DNA from: Aquimarina algiphila
GTDB taxonomy: Bacteria > Bacteroidota > Bacteroidia > Flavobacteriales > Flavobacteriaceae
Length of the DNA: 64,000 bases
NCBI RefSeq assembly: GCF_007489275.1
Contig: NZ_VLNR01000023.1
Span: 1-64,000 of the forward strand
Direction of reading: 5' to 3'
The position numbers and the translations under genes were made by a program. Under the pieces are notes generated by a model, which was not told the origin of the DNA, ran no database searches, and was given only the letters and a program-made list of their open reading frames with translations. Below, one piece after another: positions 6,417-16,626 of this stretch (within the stretch, counting starts at the first letter, position 1; each line of letters begins with the position of its first letter).

Positions 6417-8960
6417 ATGATCATGAATCTAAAACCCTTTCTTTATATAATACTTACAAGTGTTTTACTACTCGCATGTAATTCTAGCGAATCAGAATTT
6501 ACCAGAAGTATAGAAGACTTCAATTTTGATTGGAAATTTCATTTAGGAGATGTTAAAAACGGACAAAGTATAACCTTAACAGATACCAATTGGGAAGAGA
6601 TTCGATTGCCACATGATTGGAGTGTTACACAAGAATTTTCTCAGGAAGAGACAGCAGGTGCAACAGGATTTTTACCAGGAGGCATAGGTTGGTATCGTAA
6701 AACTTTTACAGTGCCTTCAAGCACAAAAGATAAGCTCACTTGGATCGAGTTTGATGGCGTGTATTCTAACTCAGAAGTATGGATTAATGGGCACTATTTG
6801 GGAAAACATCCTTATGGATATACACCTTTTACCTATGAATTGACGAAATATTTAAACTATGATCAACCCAATCAGATTGCTGTAAAGGTAGACCGTTCTG
6901 CTTATATAGACAGTCGATGGTACCCAGGTTCAGGGATTTATCGTAATGTAAAATTAGTAACCAAAAGTAAAGTACATATACCACAATGGGGAGTTTTTGT
7001 TAGTACTCCCAAAGTTTCAGAAAAGAAAGCGACTGTAGCGATTACATCAACAATAGCAAATCAATCTTCAGAAAAACAAAAAGCCATTGTCCGTACTGTA
7101 ATCTATAATCAGGATATTAAAATAACCAGTATTCAAAATAAAATAGATATTGAACCGAATGCATCAGTACCACAATTACAAGAAATTACTATTCAAAATC
7201 CAAATATCTGGGATATAGAAACTCCAAATATGTATAGACTTGTTTCTGAAATTATCGTTAATGATGTTGTTGTAGATAGATCTGAAACTCCTTTTGGAAT
7301 TCGTTCTATTGCTTTTGATAAAGACAAAGGGTTTTTCTTAAATGGAAAAAATACTTTGATCAAAGGTGTTTGTCTGCATCATGATGGAGGTTTGGTAGGA
7401 AGTGCGGTGCCCAAAGGTGTTTGGAAACGTAGATTGAAAGCGTTAAAAGAAGCTGGGTGTAATGCAATTCGAACTGCCCATAATCCTCCCTCAGAAGAAT
7501 TCTTGGATTTATGTGATCAAATGGGGTTTCTGGTACAAGATGAAGCTTTTGATGAATGGAATAATCCAAAAGATAAAAGACATAATTATAATCAAAAAGA
7601 AGCTAGCCCATTGACAAAAGGGTATACTGAGCATTTTACCGAGTGGTCTGCTCGGGATATAAAAAGTATGGTATTACGGGATCGCAATCATCCATCTATT
7701 ATCATGTGGAGTATCGGTAATGAAATCGAATGGACGTATCCCAGATATATGAGCGCAACAGGATATTGGGGTAAAAACAGAGTAGGTGATGTAAGCTATT
7801 ATTGGGATGAACCTCTTTTATCAATAGATCAAATAAAAGAAAATTTTAATACCGAAGGACAAGGGAAATTTAATTTAGCTAATACAGCAAAACAACTATC
7901 AAAATGGGTTAAAGAAGAAGATACTACTCGTTTTGTTACTGCAAATATTACCATACCCTCGGTAAGTAATTTTTCTGGTTACGCAGATGCTTTGGATATC
8001 GTTGGTTTAAGCTATCGTCAATCGGTATATGACTATGTACATCGCAATTATCCTGAAAAAACGTTTTTAGGAACAGAAAATTGGGCAAAGTATCATGAAT
8101 GGAAACAAGTACTGGACAAGGAGTTTATAGCAGGAATGTTTTTGTGGACTGGAATTAATTATATGGGCGAATCGAGAGCATGGCCAATTAGAGGTTCCAG
8201 CAGTGGATTGTTGGATTTTGCAGGATTTAAAAAACCAGCATTTCATATGTTTAAAACTTTATGGTCAGATGAGCCACATATATATATTACAACACAGTTG
8301 ATAGATCAATCACCTTATGTATGGGACTCATCTAAACAACAATTAGTCGAAAAAGAGTCAAATTGGGCAGCTCATCAAAAATGGGGGTGGCATAATGTAA
8401 ATGAACATTGGAACTATAAAAAAGAGCAAGAAATTGCAGTAGAAGTGTATACTAATCAACCCCAAGTGACATTATTTTTAGATGGAAAATCACTGGGGAC
8501 TCAAAAATTGGAAGATCAAAATGATCATATTTTAAAATGGCTAGTCCCTTATTCAGATGGTAAATTAACAGCAAAAGCTTTAGGGGGTTCGGTTGAATCA
8601 TCAATACAAACTGCTGCAAAATTTGAGCAAGTAGCAATACATACAGATAAACAATACTTATCCACAGATGGGTATGATGTAGCCCATGTTACTATACAGT
8701 TGGAAGATATAAACGGAAACCCAATACATAATAATGATAGAGAAGTAGTATTTTATATAGAAGGAGATACAAGAGTGTTAGGAGTTGATAATGGTGGTAG
8801 AGAAGTAATAGAAAAATATCAGACCAACCATGTGCGAACATTAAAAGGAAAAGCATTATTAATACTACAATCCAATACAAGAGCATCTACGATAAAAATA
8901 AAAGCGACTTGCGATACTATAGAAAGTAATACTATTGAGATAGAGGTTAAAAAATTATAG
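6417..8960 (+). CDS. GH2 beta-galactosidase-like lipoprotein
   Basis: 847 residues. It begins with a lipoprotein signal (LLLACNSS, lipidated Cys near residue 21), so it is membrane-attached. The GH2 sugar-binding, immunoglobulin-like and TIM-barrel domains follow in order. The acid/base Glu is in MWSIGNEIEW (about residue 437) and the likely nucleophile Glu in FLGTENW (about 553). The C-terminal third has beta-sandwich domains of the DUF4982/Ig type. It should cleave beta-linked galactosides or related sugars in the periplasm or at the cell surface. ATGs at 6417 and 6423 are both usable. No SusC/SusD pair is adjacent, so it is not in a typical polysaccharide-utilisation locus here. Confidence 0.9.
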   Translation: MIMNLKPFLYIILTSVLLLACNSSESEFTRSIEDFNFDWKFHLGDVKNGQSITLTDTNWEEIRLPHDWSVTQEFSQEETAGATGFLPGGIGWYRKTFTVPSSTKDKLTWIEFDGVYSNSEVWINGHYLGKHPYGYTPFTYELTKYLNYDQPNQIAVKVDRSAYIDSRWYPGSGIYRNVKLVTKSKVHIPQWGVFVSTPKVSEKKATVAITSTIANQSSEKQKAIVRTVIYNQDIKITSIQNKIDIEPNASVPQLQEITIQNPNIWDIETPNMYRLVSEIIVNDVVVDRSETPFGIRSIAFDKDKGFFLNGKNTLIKGVCLHHDGGLVGSAVPKGVWKRRLKALKEAGCNAIRTAHNPPSEEFLDLCDQMGFLVQDEAFDEWNNPKDKRHNYNQKEASPLTKGYTEHFTEWSARDIKSMVLRDRNHPSIIMWSIGNEIEWTYPRYMSATGYWGKNRVGDVSYYWDEPLLSIDQIKENFNTEGQGKFNLANTAKQLSKWVKEEDTTRFVTANITIPSVSNFSGYADALDIVGLSYRQSVYDYVHRNYPEKTFLGTENWAKYHEWKQVLDKEFIAGMFLWTGINYMGESRAWPIRGSSSGLLDFAGFKKPAFHMFKTLWSDEPHIYITTQLIDQSPYVWDSSKQQLVEKESNWAAHQKWGWHNVNEHWNYKKEQEIAVEVYTNQPQVTLFLDGKSLGTQKLEDQNDHILKWLVPYSDGKLTAKALGGSVESSIQTAAKFEQVAIHTDKQYLSTDGYDVAHVTIQLEDINGNPIHNNDREVVFYIEGDTRVLGVDNGGREVIEKYQTNHVRTLKGKALLILQSNTRASTIKIKATCDTIESNTIEIEVKKL

Positions 8961-8961
8961 A

Positions 8962-9070
8962 GTTTTTAAAATGGTGTCTTTACTTTAGGAATACAATCGA
9001 GCTTTTTGATACAAGATCATGGGCTAATTAACAGGTATTTAGTAGGTTATTAAAAAACTCCGTTTTGTAA
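8962..9070. repeat. Left imperfect direct repeat flanking the kinase/helicase operon
   Basis: This stretch aligns with 19621-19727 in the same orientation. The best block is 8984-9030 against 19639-19685, with 37 of 47 bases identical when aligned by eye, and the similarity continues through GGTTATT and TTTTGT. It begins immediately after the GH2 stop codon. Part of it (TTTAGGAATA-CAATCGA) resembles the T-arm end of tRNA-Phe at 28385-28457. Confidence 0.7.
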
Positions 9071-9085
9071 GATCAAGCAGTGTAT

Positions 9086-10426
9086 TCATAATTGTTTCCC
9101 TCTTCTTACGCTTCTTGAGCTTTGATGATAACCATCATCTAAATTAACTTCCTTGAGTTTGATGGCCCCAGGTTCTTGCATTTTATCAATTATAATGGAT
9201 AAATCTTCACTTTCTAAAATCTCTTTGATCTCATCAAATTCATCACACCAAATTTCTTCTTGATTTTTATCAAGATTCGGCGTTCTTTCATTTTTTCTGT
9301 TCTCATCTGCAACAATACGTGCTTGTATGCGACTTAGATTTTTGGGGCTCATAAATTCTACTCCATAAAGAGAATTTTTTGCTTTTTTTACCACTAAACG
9401 ACCATTTTCTACCCAAGCGGTTTCCATAGAATCATTAACTTCATAACCAGCACTTTTTAATGCTTTTTTAATAGCTACCCGTCTTGTTTCGACAATAATT
9501 TTCTGTGATTCTTCTTTATACAAATGGGTTGCTCTTTCTAATGCCTCCTGTAACTTAACAAGATTATCTGATTTGAGTAATTCTTTCCATTTTTTAATAA
9601 ATTTAATTTCTAATGCTAATGTTTCCAATTGTGCAATGGCATTTTTTAGAGCTTCTTTTATATCGTTTAGCTCCAACTGCGTTTTAGTAAACGCAGCTGC
9701 TTCTATAATGAGCGAATCTATTAAAAGAGGATAATTAACATCTTTGTCATTAAGAGCATTGCATCGCTGTATAAACTCTTGTGTTTTATCTTGAGAAAAT
9801 CCCTGCACATACATTTCCTTTAAAGTGTTTTCTAGTTTTTTAAGCCTGGATAAAACTTTTGGGAGATTTGAACCCCATTCTTTAACAGAAAGTAAACTAT
9901 TTCCAGCAGACAGCCGTTTTTGTATCTCTATTTGCTCATCAGTTAATTTTTGTTCATTAAAAGCAACGTCCTTTAAGGTTTTATACAAGCCATCTATTTT
10001 TTGACTGTATTGTTCTATTTCTGCTTCCGAAATTACTAAAGGTTCTTTAAAATCTTCAAATTCAATTTTCTTTTTTTGTAATAGAAATCTTAATTCATTA
10101 TGCGTGCTCTTCAGGTTTTTATAAGTTTCCCATTTAGAAGCTCTTTGTTTAACAACTTTTTGGACTAGGTTCTTCTTTTCCTTTTCTAGGTATTGTATTT
10201 GACCGGGTACTTCACGCTCTATTTTTGAGTAATCGTCCTCTGAAATGCTTTGATAATGTTGTAATGTTTCTTCTAGAGACATGCTTAAGTCTTCATCCAA
10301 AACACCATGTTTTAAAGCATATTCTTTAATATCTTCAATTTTACTTCTTAGGCTAGTAAGCCATTTTTGTTTTATTATTCTCCTCTCTTCGGGCGTAACT
10401 ATTCTTACTACTTTGGGACCACTCAT
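9086..10426 (-). CDS. Coiled-coil protein of the kinase/helicase operon
   Basis: A 446-residue protein with no enzyme motif that I recognise. The first 15 residues (MSGPKVVRIVTPEER) are a distinctive head. About residues 20-330 are charged heptad-like helices (KYLEKEKKNL-type, LQKKKIEFEDFK, LEALERATHLY-type), predicted as long coiled coil. Residues about 330-400 look globular (VAIKKALKSAGYEV, GVEFMSPKNLSRIQARIVAD). Its ATG directly abuts the TAA of the kinase-helicase gene, so translation is probably coupled. I infer a structural or adaptor subunit of the same system. Confidence 0.8.
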   Translation of the reverse strand: MSGPKVVRIVTPEERRIIKQKWLTSLRSKIEDIKEYALKHGVLDEDLSMSLEETLQHYQSISEDDYSKIEREVPGQIQYLEKEKKNLVQKVVKQRASKWETYKNLKSTHNELRFLLQKKKIEFEDFKEPLVISEAEIEQYSQKIDGLYKTLKDVAFNEQKLTDEQIEIQKRLSAGNSLLSVKEWGSNLPKVLSRLKKLENTLKEMYVQGFSQDKTQEFIQRCNALNDKDVNYPLLIDSLIIEAAAFTKTQLELNDIKEALKNAIAQLETLALEIKFIKKWKELLKSDNLVKLQEALERATHLYKEESQKIIVETRRVAIKKALKSAGYEVNDSMETAWVENGRLVVKKAKNSLYGVEFMSPKNLSRIQARIVADENRKNERTPNLDKNQEEIWCDEFDEIKEILESEDLSIIIDKMQEPGAIKLKEVNLDDGYHQSSRSVRRGKQL

Positions 10427-13400
10427 TTATATTGAATTTAGGGCATTTTTTATAGCTTCTTCCAATCTCTTTTTTTCACCTTCTGTATCTTGAAACCATC
10501 GGTATGATGTTGTTCTATGTATAACAGGGATTGATTTTTTGAGAACTTGCGGGCGCCACAATTCTCTATATCGGGCATTTTTTAACAACTCATTATTTGG
10601 CGCGTCACACTCAATACCAATAACAAATCTGCCACTTTCCTGATCCTGTATAGCCAAGTCTACATAGAAAACATTGTAATCACTATTTTCCACAGTATCA
10701 TAACCCAGGCCTTTGATGTAATTTTTAACTGTATTCTTGAATCCATCATTTTTAAGGATGATGTCTTCATAGCTATTAGCTAACGAAAGTTTACGGATAC
10801 TCTTATTTGCAACCTGAATCTGGGTATTAGAATGGGTTTCGGCAAAGTTCAAATAGGCCTGTATGTAATCTCTTGGTTTGGAAGGTGATCTTCCTATAGA
10901 TAGCATATCCGAAATATCATTAATGGGCATTGAAGTCGCAATAATTACTTTATATCGAGCTCTGGTAATCGCTACATTTAGCCGTCTTTCACCTCCACGA
11001 TGTCCCAGGGCACCAAAGTTTCGACGAAAAACACCATGCTTATTATGCCCAAATGTAGTGCTAAACAAAATCATATCTCGCTCATCGCCCTGCACATTTT
11101 CTACATTTTTTATAAAGAATCCCATGTCCTCTCCTTCTTGCTGCTTATTTCGCTCTTGTAGTAACCTTGCCATGAAATCTTGATCGTTTAGTGCCTTTTC
11201 TTCAATTTTTCCTTCAATAAGTTCAGATTGCTTTTTGTTGAAAGTAACAATACCAGTGCTTAATCTTTTGTTTTCTGGTAATTGCCAATGATCAGACAAG
11301 TATTGGATTAAAGCGTCTGCTTCATCACTATTTGTTTGTTCATTATAAATACCATCTACCCGAATTACTTCCAAGGGTTTAATTTTTTCTATTTCATCTA
11401 TAGGATGATACGCCGGAACGTGTAATTGCCCACTATAAAAAGCATGATTAGAAAAATTAATCAACGCTTTATACTGTGAACGATAGTGGATTTGGAGTGT
11501 AGTTGTTGGCAATACCGTCTTAGCTAAGGTTAATAGGTCTGGGCAATCTTTTACTTCCTTTTTATTCCATGCGTCTTCATAACTAGCCAATTCTTCTTCA
11601 GAATTATCTTCACTTAATTCAACATTAATTATATCGTCATCATCGTCCGTAGCTATTTTATGAGCAAAGAAGCCAGCTGGAGGCATCTGTTTTTCATCCC
11701 CGCTTATGATTGCTCTTTTGGCTCGATACAAGGATGGAATAGCATGTTCTATTAGCATTTGAGAGGCTTCATCAAAAATAACCACGTCAAACATACCTGC
11801 TTGTAACGGTAGTGATTGAGAAACAACCTCTGGGCTCATAAGCCATATAGGGCGCACATCCATTAACCCTATTTCCTCTCCTAAATGGATGAATTCTCTA
11901 AGTTTTTTATAATTCTTTCCTCGTAGCTTGGTAATAGAATTCCATTGGAGCTTCGTACCTATTTTTTCGAAATCGTAATTGAGATTTAGTAGTTTTTTAT
12001 TTTGTTCTTTAACATTTGATAAAAATTTATCTAATGACTTAACACCTTGTTCTATGTCGCTTTCTGCCATGAGCAGAGCAGGTGATCGCTTTTCTATGCG
12101 TTGTTTCCAACCCAGTAATCCTTCACGTCTAATAGTTTTCCTGATAAGTTGACTTCTGCTATCAGAAGGGAAATCCTGAATTTGCTGGTCATATTTTCTA
12201 AATAGTGCTAATAACTTTAAGGTGTTGTCAAAGTTTTTTTTGTCCCCTAATCTTATCCTAAATTTTTGATACGGAATAAAATAAGCCATATCAGCTTGCA
12301 TTTTTTCCAGAATTGATACATCAACATCATTATTTTTAATACGTTCTTCGAATTTTTTATAACTGGTAGGTTCTAACCATTGTGCTAGGGGATTTAACTT
12401 TTTATAGGATTCTTTTCTAATTTGATATCGCGAGTTAGAATCTCTTAAATGCTGAATAAATACCTTGTATTCTTTCTTGTCTCCGGTCCTTAATAAGTTT
12501 CGAGCTTCGTTTTTAAGAGGACAGCTTTTTAGAGCTTGGGCCAAAGCGATGGTTTGCAATAATTCACTTAATTTACTACCTATTTTTACTGCAAGCAATT
12601 TATCTTCGAGAATTGGCTCAAACCCAACATTTAGTTTTTTCATTTGTGCCTGATATTGCCCTTGATAATCTCGAAAAGTTACTTCGTTAACAGATGCTAT
12701 TTTTAATTGCTTTACGTGTTCATCTTTTAATTGAAGTTGGTGTATACTCAATATTTTTTTTAACCTGAAATTGTGTATCCATGATAATGGATTGAGTATC
12801 TTAAATTTTGATTTTCTCAAATAAGAATCACAACCTCTGATGGTTTTGTCTAACTGTTTGTCCAAAGCTTGTTTTAACCATTCTGTGAATTGCTCGTTTC
12901 TTTGATCGGCAATCAGTTTTTGTACAGATATTAAAAGTTTACTTAGAGCACTTGATATATCTTCTGCTATTGATTTTTCATTGAATTCATCATAAATTAA
13001 ATCAAACCAGTTTTTAGCATTTTCAGCTTCTACATTGGTTATTTTTAGAAGTTTGTCTTCATTTTCTCTTAGCCATGATTCGTAAAATTGTGCCTCTGCA
13101 TTATCATAAATTCCAGAGGTTTGTTTTATACAAGCTACTCTTTTCTCTTCAACTTCATAAAAGTTTTTTAAACCTGTGTAAATAGTACCTTGAGTAGCCT
13201 CATCATATTGTGTTATTTGAAGGTTAATCAAGCTATTTCCTTCATATTTTGAAGGTATCCAATCATTTATTAATCCACTAATTTGTTCTTCTAGAACATT
13301 CAACTCGTTGACTGTATTGTTTTCTAGGTGATTTCTAACTTCTGGGACATCAATATAATTTTTTGATTGAATTTCAATGAGCTCGGATAATATGTTGCGA

Positions 13401-16400
13401 TAACTTATCCCCGAAATATCATCTAACTTATGTATTTGTTGTGATAAAACATTCAGTTCAGCTTCTATTCTGTCTATTTGTTGAGTTAGATTAGCCCTTT
13501 GGTGTTTAATTTCTTCAAAAGAATTTTGATGTTTGGTTTTATTGAGATGATGAGATACTTGTTCTCTAATACTCTGAATAATAGGTTGCCTATCTTTTGT
13601 GATATCTGTTATGGTCAGTGCCCTATTTTCTATTTCTGCAGCTTCGAGTCGTTTCATTATCACCTGAATAGCTGCTCTTTTTTGAGATACCACCAATACC
13701 TTCTCTTTTCTGCCTATACAATCAGAAATGATATTTACAATCGTTTGACTTTTACCAGTTCCTGGTGGGCCTTCTATAACAATGCCTGGATTTGAGCGAC
13801 TTTGCATGACTGCTTTTTCCTGTGAAGGGTCTACAGGGACCACGGTGTATCGATCGCTTTCTGAAATAATCGGATCATAAGCCGGAATTTCTGGCGTAGT
13901 TATTTTCAAAATAGGCTCCATTGCAATATCCGTATGCGGTAGCTTCTGAAGCAAACGAAGGTCTTCACTGATGGCTTGTCCAGTGAAATTTGCATTAAAG
14001 AATACAGCAGAACAATACAGTTGTAGTCCCACTTGTTTTAGTTTGTAATTAACTTCTGGGTGTGAAGTAAGTTGTATGCTGTTAGATTGAATATAAGAAC
14101 CAAATGCGTCAATTACCTCTGAGATACTTAGTGTTTGTCTGCCAAGAATTTCTTGGTAGATTTCTTTTATTCTTTTGTATTGATCTTCCTCTAATGAGCT
14201 CGAAAGTGCTGGATTTAACCTAACTTCTTCACGAATTTTATCGAAGCCCACTTCGAGTGTTGGGGCAGCTCTGTTTTTTAACTCTAAGGCCACAGGCCAT
14301 AGAAGAATGGGAAGTACGCGTGGTCTATGAGTTGTTTTTACTTGACTAATTAAAAATGGAAACCCCATATATAAGGACTCTAAACCCGTATCTCTTTTAT
14401 AATTGGCCACTTTTAGAAGCATACGCCTTGTTCTATAGTGTAAGAGTGGGTTTTTACTAAAACTCATCGGATCAACCGTTTCTGTGCCAGAAGACCTATT
14501 GAGAATACTATTCATTAACTTTTCTGAAGATTTTAATGAAGTACCTAATTCATTGATGTCTATACGAGCAGAATTTTTAGAGATGATCAGTCTTACCAAA
14601 GGCCCTCTGGAAGATGCATATATTATTTTCTTTTCGAAAAAGCGTAGTAAACTAGAAGCGTACTCATGCTTTGGAGGTGTTATCCATTCGCTTTTTGGAA
14701 TTGATAGGCACAATACAGATTGTAATAAAGAAAGTCTCTTTTGTATTCTAAATCGATCCGCCCAGCGGTTCAATGATTCATTATTACTCTTAGAGAAACC
14801 TTCTAGATGATTGTTTAACAATTCATAAATCTCTATTCTAGGTTTTACTAGTATATCTCTGTAAAATGATACATCTGGATCGATACCAATTTTTTCGGCT
14901 AAATCTATACAGTCTTTAACAAGTTGATCTATAGGAACAAATTGTTGATGCTCTGCACTTACCATGAGGATTAAATCTTCTTCACTTAATCTAATATCTC
15001 CCATTAGATCAGACAAAGCAATATTCTTTGCGTCGGGATAAATTTGACGGAGTAAATCCATTTCAGATTTCAACCTTACTTTTGAAGTGCTAAGAGTATT
15101 TATTTTAAACTTATCCTTGTCAATAGCAATTTCAAGACTTTTTGCTTTCTGTACTACATTTTGTCTTCTTCTTTTTAAATGAACCAACCATTTTTCGCGA
15201 TTGATGTTGTCTAGATAATCAGGGATTTCTCCTTCTATCAATTGTGATGCAATAATAGGATTGCTAAGCAACCAAGCAGGGATGATGATTTGACCTCTCC
15301 AAGTTAATGGTAAAGCGTCATTTAAATGCATCAATGCCAATGAAAACCGCCATTCTAAATCAATATCTTCTTTAGAACGAAGGTTTCTTATAGAAGAACA
15401 TATGATATCTTCTCCTTGTATCTCTTTTACCCAATTTGAAATTTTTCCAGAGGTAAATAACTCTAACCCCTCTTTCCAGTTTTTTTCTTCAGCTGCAGCG
15501 AGGGCAAAATAACTTAGATTGATGTAGGTCTCGTCACCAAGTATAATTTTTTTCTCTTTCTCTTGTTTTAAGCTTGTTGAAGACTCTATTGGGGGAGTTA
15601 CATATTCTTTTTTCAACCATTTATCGACCTCTTCCCAATGCCAACGTTTTAAAGGGTCTCTGCATAAAAGGCCTTTAAGTAATAACAATAATCTTTCATC
15701 TATATTAGTTGGTAACTCAACACCTCTAGTTACCAGATGAATCATAAAGGCTTTATCATTGATATTTTCAAAAAAAGCTCCTTTGGTAATCTGTTCTAAA
15801 ACAATCATTCCCAAACTCCACCAGTCTGAAGCAGGGCTTATGCCACCAATAATAGCTTCTGGAGCAGTATATCTTGTGAGTTCTAAGGGGGTATCGGTAT
15901 CTAAATCATAATCTGACAAACGAGCAGAGCTAAAATCAATAATTACTAGATCAAAACACTCTTGATTTCGGATAAGTATATTCTGCGGACTAAGGTCTCG
16001 GTGTCGCATCCCAGCTTCAGAAAAATCTCGAAGAGCTCTTCCTATTTCGTCAACCAATTTCTCTATTTGATTTTCATCAACATAATCAAGGGTGTCTAAA
16101 GCACCTCCTTTTATTTGTTCGGTAACTTCAAAAAAGCGATTATCCCAATACCCTGTTTCAATCAATGCTGCTACATGATCAATGTCAGCCTTTTGCAAAA
16201 CATTATAGATAGCTTTATCTGGTTCATAATTTTCATGGTACAAGGTTAAAAAACAAATCTCTTCCTTGTCATTCTTAACTAAAAAACATTCTTTGGTTGC
16301 TTGTGTGGTCTTTACAATTTCTATTACTGTATACTCACCTATAGATTGTATTATTTCTTCTTCTGGAGCAATGGCAGTTTCTTGGATATCTGCTCCGCAT

Positions 16401-16624
16401 TCCATACACATAAAATCTTGCTCTCCTACTTCATGTCCGTTTTCGCAATATCGCGTTTTTTGCTCTGGAGGTGTTTTCTGAATTTCTACGCTTCCACCAA
16501 TAGGTGTTTGTTTAACATTCATCAATAACCAACTACATGTAACGCTTTCAATAGTATTTTGACAATACATCTCGTTAACCGGTCTTTCACTATTGCATGC
16601 TGGGCAAAGTCTTATATACTCCAT
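10427..16624 (-). CDS. Zinc-ribbon / protein-kinase-like / SF1 helicase / Vsr-type nuclease fusion
   Basis: 2065 residues. Two Cys-rich knuckles open the protein (C7, C10, C21, C30; C60, H64, C73, C76). A protein-kinase fold follows (about 90-350) with HRDLSPQNIL and APEAIIGGISPASDWWSLG. The DFG motif reads DFS, and neither a glycine-rich loop nor the VAIK lysine is obvious. A long linker (about 350-900) leads to an SF1 COG1112-type helicase core: GPPGTGKSQT (about 950), DEASQ (about 1616), GDEKQMPP, QIHYRS, VQGDERD and NVAITRARYK. The C-terminal 150 residues fit the Vsr/MTES_1575-type nuclease of such helicases (YVDLAI and GIECDA). It is likely a nucleic-acid effector whose kinase-like domain senses or signals. 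Kinase plus COG1112 helicase recalls Mokosh anti-phage systems. Confidence 0.85.
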   Translation of the reverse strand: MEYIRLCPACNSERPVNEMYCQNTIESVTCSWLLMNVKQTPIGGSVEIQKTPPEQKTRYCENGHEVGEQDFMCMECGADIQETAIAPEEEIIQSIGEYTVIEIVKTTQATKECFLVKNDKEEICFLTLYHENYEPDKAIYNVLQKADIDHVAALIETGYWDNRFFEVTEQIKGGALDTLDYVDENQIEKLVDEIGRALRDFSEAGMRHRDLSPQNILIRNQECFDLVIIDFSSARLSDYDLDTDTPLELTRYTAPEAIIGGISPASDWWSLGMIVLEQITKGAFFENINDKAFMIHLVTRGVELPTNIDERLLLLLKGLLCRDPLKRWHWEEVDKWLKKEYVTPPIESSTSLKQEKEKKIILGDETYINLSYFALAAAEEKNWKEGLELFTSGKISNWVKEIQGEDIICSSIRNLRSKEDIDLEWRFSLALMHLNDALPLTWRGQIIIPAWLLSNPIIASQLIEGEIPDYLDNINREKWLVHLKRRRQNVVQKAKSLEIAIDKDKFKINTLSTSKVRLKSEMDLLRQIYPDAKNIALSDLMGDIRLSEEDLILMVSAEHQQFVPIDQLVKDCIDLAEKIGIDPDVSFYRDILVKPRIEIYELLNNHLEGFSKSNNESLNRWADRFRIQKRLSLLQSVLCLSIPKSEWITPPKHEYASSLLRFFEKKIIYASSRGPLVRLIISKNSARIDINELGTSLKSSEKLMNSILNRSSGTETVDPMSFSKNPLLHYRTRRMLLKVANYKRDTGLESLYMGFPFLISQVKTTHRPRVLPILLWPVALELKNRAAPTLEVGFDKIREEVRLNPALSSSLEEDQYKRIKEIYQEILGRQTLSISEVIDAFGSYIQSNSIQLTSHPEVNYKLKQVGLQLYCSAVFFNANFTGQAISEDLRLLQKLPHTDIAMEPILKITTPEIPAYDPIISESDRYTVVPVDPSQEKAVMQSRSNPGIVIEGPPGTGKSQTIVNIISDCIGRKEKVLVVSQKRAAIQVIMKRLEAAEIENRALTITDITKDRQPIIQSIREQVSHHLNKTKHQNSFEEIKHQRANLTQQIDRIEAELNVLSQQIHKLDDISGISYRNILSELIEIQSKNYIDVPEVRNHLENNTVNELNVLEEQISGLINDWIPSKYEGNSLINLQITQYDEATQGTIYTGLKNFYEVEEKRVACIKQTSGIYDNAEAQFYESWLRENEDKLLKITNVEAENAKNWFDLIYDEFNEKSIAEDISSALSKLLISVQKLIADQRNEQFTEWLKQALDKQLDKTIRGCDSYLRKSKFKILNPLSWIHNFRLKKILSIHQLQLKDEHVKQLKIASVNEVTFRDYQGQYQAQMKKLNVGFEPILEDKLLAVKIGSKLSELLQTIALAQALKSCPLKNEARNLLRTGDKKEYKVFIQHLRDSNSRYQIRKESYKKLNPLAQWLEPTSYKKFEERIKNNDVDVSILEKMQADMAYFIPYQKFRIRLGDKKNFDNTLKLLALFRKYDQQIQDFPSDSRSQLIRKTIRREGLLGWKQRIEKRSPALLMAESDIEQGVKSLDKFLSNVKEQNKKLLNLNYDFEKIGTKLQWNSITKLRGKNYKKLREFIHLGEEIGLMDVRPIWLMSPEVVSQSLPLQAGMFDVVIFDEASQMLIEHAIPSLYRAKRAIISGDEKQMPPAGFFAHKIATDDDDDIINVELSEDNSEEELASYEDAWNKKEVKDCPDLLTLAKTVLPTTTLQIHYRSQYKALINFSNHAFYSGQLHVPAYHPIDEIEKIKPLEVIRVDGIYNEQTNSDEADALIQYLSDHWQLPENKRLSTGIVTFNKKQSELIEGKIEEKALNDQDFMARLLQERNKQQEGEDMGFFIKNVENVQGDERDMILFSTTFGHNKHGVFRRNFGALGHRGGERRLNVAITRARYKVIIATSMPINDISDMLSIGRSPSKPRDYIQAYLNFAETHSNTQIQVANKSIRKLSLANSYEDIILKNDGFKNTVKNYIKGLGYDTVENSDYNVFYVDLAIQDQESGRFVIGIECDAPNNELLKNARYRELWRPQVLKKSIPVIHRTTSYRWFQDTEGEKKRLEEAIKNALNSI

Positions 16625-16626
16625 TT

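Noticed and set aside
6417-8960. Polysaccharide-utilisation locus around the GH2 gene
   Set aside because: No SusC/SusD pair or further glycoside hydrolase lies beside it.
10878-11183. 101-codon open frame antisense to the kinase/helicase gene
   Set aside because: Lies wholly within a coding gene with clear helicase motifs on the other strand; no recognisable protein.
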